Assembly: GCA_024291935.2 (NCBI GenBank)
Contig: CM044311.1
Location: 27,098,001 to 27,162,000 of the forward strand
Length of the DNA: 64,000 bases
Direction of reading: 5' to 3'
DNA from: Okapia johnstoni
Lineage: Eukaryota; Chordata; Mammalia; Artiodactyla; Giraffidae
A model generated the notes under the pieces. The model had not been told where the DNA came from and did not search any database. It was given only the letters and a program-made list of their open reading frames with translations. This document shows positions 56,789-64,000 of this stretch, in pieces. Numbering within the stretch: the stretch's first letter is position 1; every line of letters begins with the position of its first letter. The position numbers and the translations under genes were made by a program.

Positions 56789-57429
56789 CTATATCAATTT
56801 AGGCTTAATAGTGGAAAAATACACAAACCATCAATACACAAAAGATAGTCACATGTAAGGATCAACGAGTGCTCAAAAAGTCAACTTGGAATGAATGTAC
56901 ATATTTAGGCTTTCAGACGAAATTTTCACATGAATGAGGAGGGATAAGTTTGAATGAGACTCAAGTTTTAAAGTGTAAATAATGTAAGCAGGTTTATTTT
57001 AGCTGTTATTTTTAAAAATTAGGTTTATTTATAATATATGAGGTAAGTTCAGAAGAATAAAGTATTTGTTGTTACACATATTATTCTCAAACAACTCTAT
57101 GTGGTATAGTACACTCCAAAATCCTTTATGTTTGATTTTAGCAAGGAATAGAGGATCATACCTGGAAAACCATTTGAGGGGACTATCTATTATGCCTTTT
57201 GGTCATGACAGTGATAATGATGACAAAGGGGATTAAGATAATAGGTTTTACATAGAACTCACTATATGCCAATATTGCTTTAAAAGATTTAAGCATATTA
57301 TTCTATTCTGTTATAAATACAAAAATAAAATATCAATTAAACATCATAGTATTCAAATCATTCTGTTTAAGATATCCCAGGAGATAAAAGTTCGCTCTTT
57401 CAAAGTACTTAAAAGTGCTTAAATGATTT
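56789..57429. other. AT-rich interval, no recognised feature
   Basis: Nothing is recognised. Confidence 0.55.
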
Positions 57430-58040
57430 CCCACATTTCTCTCAGGCTATTCTTTACAGAGCAAAGCACATTCTGAAAAATGTAAATCAATTCACATCTC
57501 AGAGTGGCTTCCCATGTGACATAGAAAAAAAATCCAATATTCTTAACATGCCAACAGGAGCTTCCATGACTTGGCTCCACCATATTAGACGTGTTGGCAT
57601 GGCTCAAATATGCGCACACTCCTTGGAGAAAGTGCTCTCCCAAAATAGTCTTCCCTCCTGGGGGTCTTGATTCTGGCTCTTCCCTTGGCCTGCGAGGTTC
57701 TTCCCAGATAACTCATGGTAAGCAGACTGCTTCACTTTTCCAAGTCTCTCCTCAAATGCTACCAACACAGAAAAGCCTTCCCCAACATAAAAGAAGATAT
57801 TCTCCTTTTAACCTCCCACCCAATGTTAGTTTCTTCACATTATTTGACACTATTAAAAACAGTATGGTATTTTTCTTTTGCTTGTTGGTTTAATGCCTGC
57901 CTCCCTTCTGCCCCACAATTACCACAAGAACATAAAAGTCATACCTGTTGGAACTTGTGTTCAGTACTATATCTCTACCACTTAGAAGATTACCTAGTGC
58001 ATAGCAAGTGCTCAGTGAATACTGATGGATCAAATTGCAT
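57430..58040 (+). repeat. L2 LINE 3' region
   Basis: CCATGACTTGGCTCCACC, CTCTCCTCAAATGCTACC, AAAAGCCTTCCCCAACAT and GCATAGCAAGTGCTCAGTGA appear in L2 order over about 600 bp. The overlapping frames here (57591-58050) are chance frames in the L2. Confidence 0.7.
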
Positions 58041-58659
58041 CATTCATTAATTTTCTCTTCACACTTGGTTAGGCTAAAACTGTCTGATCTATACTGTTAA
58101 CTCCAAATCTAAGCTTAATGTGAAACACACACTCACACACACAACATACCCCTACACAGAGACTTGTAAAAACTTAGTAGAAACTTCTTAAAAGCACAAT
58201 CTAGCTTTGCAATACTGTTAATATTTAAATTTTGTAAAATAAAGTATCTTTTCTACGCAAATTTAAAGGGGCAAAGTCAGATGTACTTATCAGTGTGTTG
58301 AGTATAATATTGGCCAAAAAGTTCATTCAAGTTTTCCATGAGATGTTAAGAATAACCTGTATGAGCTTTATATATAACGTTATATTCATGTCAGCATAGT
58401 ATGTGAAATACATAAATATCTAATAGACTTAACAGTAGTATAACATCAATATTATCAGCAGACATGTAATATATAAAAATGATGAATATGTATTTTATAT
58501 GACACATCTATCTATCTATCTTTCCAGTGACCTATGCCATTATAAACAAAATTGCTAATTATGTTTTGTACAAGTAAAGTTGTTTACTCTCAAATACAAG
58601 TAGTATGCTTATTTTTTTTTGAAATACATTTATTGGTATAAGTCCACGGCTTAATTTAG
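58041..58659. other. AT-rich interval with simple repeats
   Basis: A (CA)-rich run lies at about 58124-58143, (ATCT)n at about 58506-58521 and T9 at about 58612. Confidence 0.6.
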
Positions 58660-58876
58660 GGTGCTTCCCCGGTGGCTCAGTGGTAAAGAACCTCCTTGCC
58701 AATGTAGGAGATGCAGGTTTGATCCCTGGTTGGGAAGATTCCCTGGAGTAGGAAATGGCAACCCACTCCAGTATTCTTGCCTGGGAAATTCCACAGACAG
58801 AGGAGCCTGGAGGGCTACAGTCCATGGGGTCGCAAAAGTGTCCGGCACGACTTAGCAATGAAACAGCAACAACAAT
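58660..58876 (+). mobile_element. Bov-tA/BOV-A SINE, full length
   Basis: GTGCTTCCCCGGTGGCTCAG (head), AGTATTCTTGCCTGGGAAAT and GCACGACTTAGCAATGAAAC with a CAACAACAA tail. GGCTTAAT at 58648-58655 and 58877-58884 is a probable target duplication. Confidence 0.93.
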
Positions 58877-59131
58877 GGCTTAATGCATTTTTGCTCTCCA
58901 CATTATACCTAATCTTGGTCTAAAAGGAATCCTGAAATATTTTAAACCATCAATGGAAGATTAGAACAATTAGCAAATCCCTCCCCTAAACTCATTCATT
59001 TATACTAAAACACATTTTTATATTGTGATTTTTGTTTTCATCAAATGTTATATCTGATGAATGCATCCATTATATTAAAGCAAAGCAGCATGTATTCTGT
59101 TTTGTGCATCACATATTGTTGGCAATGGATA

Positions 59132-59189
59132 CCACTAGATCACATGTAGTTCAGTACAAGAACTCACTGATCTACATGTGATCTAGTGG
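59132..59189. repeat. Perfect 18-bp inverted repeat beside a SINE
   Basis: CCACTAGATCACATGTAG (59132-59149) and its exact reverse complement (59172-59189) are separated by a 22-bp loop. The right arm lies where the first bases of the SINE head should be. Confidence 0.95.
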
Positions 59190-59397
59190 GCTCAGAGGGT
59201 AAAGCGTCCGCCTGAAATGCAGGAGACCTGGGTTCAATCCCTGGGTTGGGAAGATCCCCTGGAGAAGGAAATAGCAACCCACTTCAGTATTCTTGCCTGG
59301 AGAATCCCATGGATGGAGGAGCCTCGTAGGCTACAGTCCATGGGGTTGCAAAGTGTTGGACACGACTGAGTGACTACACTTTCTTTCACTTTCTTTC
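59187..59397 (+). mobile_element. Bov-tA/BOV-A SINE lacking its first bases
   Basis: GGGCTCAGAGGGTAAAGCGT, GACCTGGGTTCAATCCCTGG, CAGTATTCTTGCCTGGAGAA and CTTTCTTTCACTTTCTTTC. The expected GGGCTTCCCTGG start is replaced by the inverted-repeat arm. Confidence 0.93.
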
Positions 59398-62020
59398 TTA
59401 AATCTTGATATCCAGTTCTAATATAGGCCTCAAGTCATTTTGGATACTTATTTTGGAGTTAAAGTATCAGTGAGATTTGCCTTTCATAACACAATCTGTG
59501 CCTTCTAATCTAGGGCTGTGATAGAGGGAGGACACTAAACATCCAGATTTCTATTTTCTGTAATTAAAAGTCAGTGCTCCATAGTGTGGAATATTACCTA
59601 TATTAACCAGAAGGGAAAACTATGAAAAAAAAAAAAGCTAAAGAGCAATATTCTTGGCAGTTTGTTTATAAAAACAAAAAAAAAAAAAAATCTTTTTTGA
59701 CAAAAAAGACATAAAAACGTGCAAATGTGCTTTCTGAGCTTAGAGAAGCTCACAAAAATGAGATAGAGGAGCACATGTCAACTTTGGCATTGGCTGCCTC
59801 GGGAAGAGGAGGGGATTAAGAGAAGGAAAGGGTAAGTAGCTTTCTCTTACAAGAATCTGTTTTGAGTTGTAACATACTGCGTTTATAATTATATACTCAC
59901 ATAATTATATCGATTTGAATATATATACTTACATAATTTACATATATACTTATGTAATTTATTTGAAGCAATGATGTATCATTTTATATTCATATAATAT
60001 ATACTTACATATCTGTAAAATATACAATGATATATAATTATATATGTATAGATAATCTCTATGTATGTGTATTTGTATGTGAATACCCATATACTTAAAT
60101 TCACCAACTGTTTTTAATTTAACACTATTTTTTCTGTATTTTATTTCCGAGTCTATCATAAGTATTTTTTTGTATCAACTGTCTTTGCTTAAGAAATGTT
60201 ATAAGCAAAAAAGTATATCTTAATGTCAGGAGAAGAAGAAAATCCATTACATTAAAATTGCGCTTCATTAACGTATTGGTTGAAAATTTTGCCAGAACAC
60301 GTATTTTAAATTATTGTATTGAATCATAAGAAAAAGCAAAATAATTTCTCCAGTCTATTGCATATGGAGTATATCCACTTCAGAAGAAAACATATGGGTG
60401 ATCAAAATAGTTTATTAAAAACATGAAGATTGATAGTTTGAAACAGCAACAGTAATATATAAATATTAGATGTAAATGTATAGCTAACTGGGGTCATATA
60501 ACTCAATAAAAAAGAAGGGATATTTAATCACACCTATTTCATTCAGTTTAATAAGTAGGTCTTCTGGCTGACAAATGCTTAAGTCCAGCATAATCATTAA
60601 CTATTTTCAGCAGAGAAAAAAATAACAGAATATATTATTGTTACTGTCAAAATACTGAGTTTGTAAGTATTTGCACCGAAAGTAAAAATGGTTTCAGGAT
60701 AAAAAGGATATTGAATTAGAAGGGAAATACTTTCATCGACTTTTCTCAAAAACAAGACTGCACTGAAACTTGCCAAATCCAAAAATTATTGACTAGGATA
60801 GTTTAGTAAAAATATTTTGGCTTCACAGAAAAATACACTTTGAGGTCTAGCAGTTCTGGTCACATTCTATGCCCTACACTAGCATACAAAATTAGAAGGG
60901 AAAAGAAAATTACCACATATGGTATGACTTGTTATAGTACAATATTAAAATGACACTTCTTTCAAATAATTAGGACTGACTGTTAACTTCTGAGTCATCC
61001 CTTTACAATGCCATTTTAATGATAAATAACCTGAAAAGAAAATTAATATATCAAGATAGGGTCTTCATTAAAAATTTCCATGAACTAGGCTAAGAGAGTA
61101 CAATTTAAGTGTTCTCACCAAAAATAAATTAAATATGAGATAAATATGTGAGCTGATGCATGCGTTTATCAACTAGATGAGAGGAATCTTTTCACAATGT
61201 ATGTATACACATAGCTAATCACCACGATGTTTATCTTAAATATCTTACAATTTTATGTTAATTATAACTCAACAAAGCTGAAATTTTAAAAATTCCCATG
61301 AACTAACATACATTCAAAGTGATCAATTTACATTTACTAAAAAAAAAATCTTCAAACCAAAATGTCCTTTTCAAAATAGAGTCTAAAAAATTTAAATATG
61401 GCAATTTACATACTGTTAGTTGGAACCATGTTCCCTGTAGTAAAAATGGCCTTCCTCTTGGATTTCTTAAAATTACTGCACAGTAATGTTATCAACAAAG
61501 TATGTTGCTAGGAATAATCAATACAATTCATTGTAGGTTTGCCTCCTAAATTTGAAAGTATAAAACTTCCAAATATCAAAATTCACAGGGATTAACATTA
61601 GTAAAAATATTAAACCTATCCAGCTAAAGTTAAGTTTACATAAATTTACTTCAAAGTCAAATTGTATTCTTGCTATTTTTATTGCTATCGTTCTTTCTAA
61701 AATACCACAAATATTTTAGAGACAAAAGATTGTCATATGGGTGAATCTATAAAACACTCCCAAAACTCTACACAATATGTAAAACAGTTTAAATATATAT
61801 TTTTCACTTAAATAACTACAAATAACTCTTTATGTATTTGGAACCAACATGAATAACAAAAATATTGAGAAAGTCTAAAGTTTTAAATATCATGTGCCAA
61901 TAGATTCACATTTCTTAAGTAAAATAGTGTAAGCTTCTGGTCAGTTTTGTTTTTTGTACTCTTAGTAGAACATAGAGAAAAAAAACCTAAAATCCATAAT
62001 TATGTTAGTGCCTGTAATTT
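59398..62020. other. AT-rich interval with simple sequence
   Basis: A-runs at about 59623-59636 and 59676-59690. TATA-rich quasi-repeats (ATATACTTACATA words) at about 59890-60080. No gene or named repeat is seen in about 2.6 kb. Confidence 0.5.
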
Positions 62021-62810
62021 ACTTTATTATTTTTTATTGATATATAATTGTACAATCTTGTGTTAGTTTCTGCTGTACAATACACTGATAGTGTTAATTG
62101 CTCAGTTGTGTCTGAGTCTTTGTGAACCACTGGACTGTAGCCCACCAGGCTCCTCTGTCCATGAAATTCTCCAGGCAAGAATACTGGAGTAAGTTACCAT
62201 TCCCTTCTCTAGAGGTTCTTCCTGACCCAGGGATTGAACCTAGGTTTCCTGCTTTGCAGGTGGATTCTGAGCCACCAGGGAAACCCTGTACAATGAATAG
62301 AATCAGTTATATGAACACATATATCCCCTCTCTCTGGGACCTCCCTCCACCCCCACCCCATCCCACCCTTCAGGGTCATCTCAGAGCACTGAGCCGAGCT
62401 TCCTGTGCTATACAGCAGGTTCCCACTAGTGATCTAGTTTACTTATAGGGATCGATATATATATATGTATACGTATATGTGTATATATGTATATATAATA
62501 TATATCAATCCTAATCTCCCAATTCACCCCACCTTTCCCTTCCCCTGCTGTGTCTACAAGTCTGTTCTCCTCATCTGAGTCTCTATTCTTGCCCTAGAAA
62601 CAGGTTCACCTGTACCATTTTTTTTGGTTCCACATACATGCATTAATATATGATTTATTTTTTCTATTTCTGACTTACTTCACTCTGTATGATACATCTA
62701 GGTCTATCCACATCTCTACAAATCAACCAATTACATTCCCTTTCATGGCTGAGTAATATTCCATTGTGTATATGTACCCGATCTTTATACATTCATCTGT
62801 TTGCACTCCA
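62021..62810 (-). mobile_element. L1 3' region, interrupted by a SINE
   Basis: The 3' end lies at the left (TTATTTTTTATTGATATATA, GTTAGTTTCTGCTGTACAAT). After the SINE it continues with ATATCCCCTCTCTCTGGGAC, GCTATACAGCAGGTTCCCAC, TGTACCATTTTTTTTGGTTC and GGCTGAGTAATATTCCATTG. A TATA/TGTA-rich stretch lies at 62454-62510. Confidence 0.85.
62082..62286 (-). mobile_element. Bov SINE nested in L1
   Basis: TTGCTCAGTTGTGTCTGAGT (tail side) to GAGCCACCAGGGAAACCC (head). TGTACAAT lies on both sides (62074-62081 and 62287-62294), the target duplication in the L1. Confidence 0.92.
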
Positions 62811-62949
62811 GGGAATTTCCAAATATTACTCTGTAAATTTACATGAGAGGTTGGTGATTTACAAAGAGTGGTGGCAATTTTTCATTGGTTAGACAATGGT
62901 GATCAAAATGTGATCTGGCTAGAAATACTGAGTAAGCATCTCCCCATTG

Positions 62950-63174
62950 GGTTTCCCGGGTGACTCAGGGGTAAAGAATCCACCTGTGATGCAGAAGATG
63001 TTGGAGACCCCACAGGTTTGATCCCTGGGTTGGAAAGATCCCCTGGGATAGGAAAATGCAATCCACTCCAGTATTCTTGACTGGAGAATTCCATGGACAG
63101 AGGAGCCTGGTGGGCTACAGTCCATAGGGTCACACAGATTTGGACACCGACTGAAGTGACTGAGCATGTACACG
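62950..63174 (+). mobile_element. Bov-tA/BOV-A SINE with 11-bp target duplication
   Basis: GTTTCCCGGGTGACTCAGGG (head), CAGGTTTGATCCCTGG and CAGTATTCTTGACTGGAGAA to GAGCATGTACACG. TCTCCCCATTG (62939-62949) and TCTTCCCATTG (63175-63185) flank it. Confidence 0.93.
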
Positions 63175-63286
63175 TCTTCCCATTGTGCAAACAAAGTGCA
63201 AAAGTCCCAGTATAAGACTAAGAGGCTAACATCTTTGAAACTCTAGATCTAGAATTCTACTTAATTTATGCCCCATCCATTCACTT

Positions 63287-63417
63287 GGAGAAGGAAATGG
63301 CAACCCACTCCAGTGTTCTTGCCTGGAGAACCCCAGGGATGGGAGAGCCTGGTGGGCTGCCGTCTATGCGGTCGCACAGAGTTGGACATGACTGAAGCAA
63401 CTTAGCAGCAGTAGCAG
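63287..63417 (+). mobile_element. SINE2-1_BT-like short SINE with target duplication
   Basis: GGAGAAGGAAATGGCAACCC to AAGCAACTTAGCAGCAGTAG. CATTCACTT at 63278-63286 and 63418-63426 flanks it. Same unit as 32858-32989 in the opposite orientation. Confidence 0.93.
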
Positions 63418-63674
63418 CATTCACTTAGAAGGAGACTCCTTCACCTGGTATTACCAAAAGGCTCATTCTCCTGACCACTAGTTCAGCAGTGAACCTTTCT
63501 TACTAATTGTTGAATGACATGCTGTAAGGAGAAGAGGAAACCACGGCCAGATTATTGGAATGGGCTGTTTGACAGATTTTATACCTGAAGGGTAATTTAA
63601 GTGTGTACATTTTCAGAAGTTGGTGTGCAACTTATTTTGCTTTTTGTTCGTTTTTTAAACAAACTGTCTGGTTT

Positions 63675-64000
63675 AATTCAGTTCAGTTGCTCAGTTGTGT
63701 CTGACTATTTACGACCCCATGGATTGCAAAACATCAGGCTTCCCTGTCCATCACCAACTCTGGGAGCCTACTCAAACTCATGTCCATCATGTCAGTGATG
63801 CCATCTAACCATCTTATCTTCTGTCATACCCTTCTCCTCCCACCTTCAATCTTTTGCAGCATCAGGGTCTTTTCAAATGAGTCAGTTCTTCGCATCAGGT
63901 GGCCAAAGTATTGGAGTTTCAGCTTCAGCATCAGTCCTTCCAATGAATATTCAGGACTAATTTCCTTTAGGATGGACTGGTTGGATCTCCTTGCAGTCCA
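63675..64000 (-). mobile_element. BovB LINE 3' end, continues past the window
   Basis: TAATTCAGTTCAGTTGCTCA (terminal repeat), TGATGCCATCTAACCATC, CATCAGGTGGCCAAAGTATT and TGGTTGGATCTCCTTGCAGT. The element is still in BovB sequence at base 64000. Confidence 0.93.

Noticed and set aside
56622..56858. ORF encoding Val-Cys repeats
   Set aside because: The Val-Cys run is the TG microsatellite translated. No real protein.
57591..58050. Overlapping 100-111 codon ORFs
   Set aside because: They fall in an L2 3' region and show no domain.
1..64000. CRISPR-like or phage-like arrays from the many near-identical ~200-bp repeats
   Set aside because: The repeats are dispersed SINEs with individual target duplications in both orientations, not spaced arrays. 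No cas or phage genes.

Overview
This window is nuclear DNA from a ruminant, most likely a bovid (cattle, sheep, goat or buffalo type). It is full of two repeat types diagnostic of that group: BovB LINEs (RTE clade) and the tRNA-Glu-headed Bov-tA/BOV-A2 SINEs that share the BovB 3' end. One CHR-type (cetartiodactyl) SINE is also present. Family names here come from remembered consensus sequences and were not checked against a database. No prokaryotic features, CRISPR array, rRNA gene or convincing functional host gene is visible. The DNA is AT-rich, CpG-poor and gene-poor.

Layout. From 1 to 12 kb there is ancient repeat background (L1, L2, MIR, one MaLR/MLT1-type LTR, a pair of unnamed diverged repeats), with young SINEs and BovB tails inserted into it and two short exon-like or CpG-bearing patches. 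From 12 to 21 kb there are sparse insertions, including an L1 with a 15-bp target duplication and an L1 with the inverted structure expected of twin priming. From 21 to 28 kb lie two large BovB fragments that retain reverse-transcriptase sequence (21.3-22.5 kb +, 26.0-28.1 kb -). From 29 to 39 kb SINEs are dense, with MIRs and a BovB tail. At 39.4-40.9 kb a BovB copy keeps the 5' region but has lost the endonuclease and the 3' half. From 42 to 50 kb there are ancient repeats, an old L1 carrying a BovB that itself carries a BOV-A2, and an old L1 3' end. From 50 to 54 kb there is a rearranged BovB and a 1.7-kb BovB. From 54 to 64 kb there are SINEs, an 84-bp tandem duplication containing (TG)n, an L2, an 18-bp perfect inverted repeat beside a SINE, an L1 carrying a SINE, and a BovB tail running off the window.

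How the parts relate. The only protein-coding homology I can defend is decayed BovB ORF2 (reverse transcriptase and C-terminal region). No copy retains the endonuclease domain and every larger copy has frameshifts or stops, so none looks autonomous. The SINEs end in BovB-like tails, consistent with the established view that BovB machinery moved them. Many insertions have readable target-site duplications, which allow a relative chronology. I found no convincing undescribed system. The best leads are structural (template-switch, twin-priming and 3'-truncated retroelements) plus two small exon-like open segments that need database searches.
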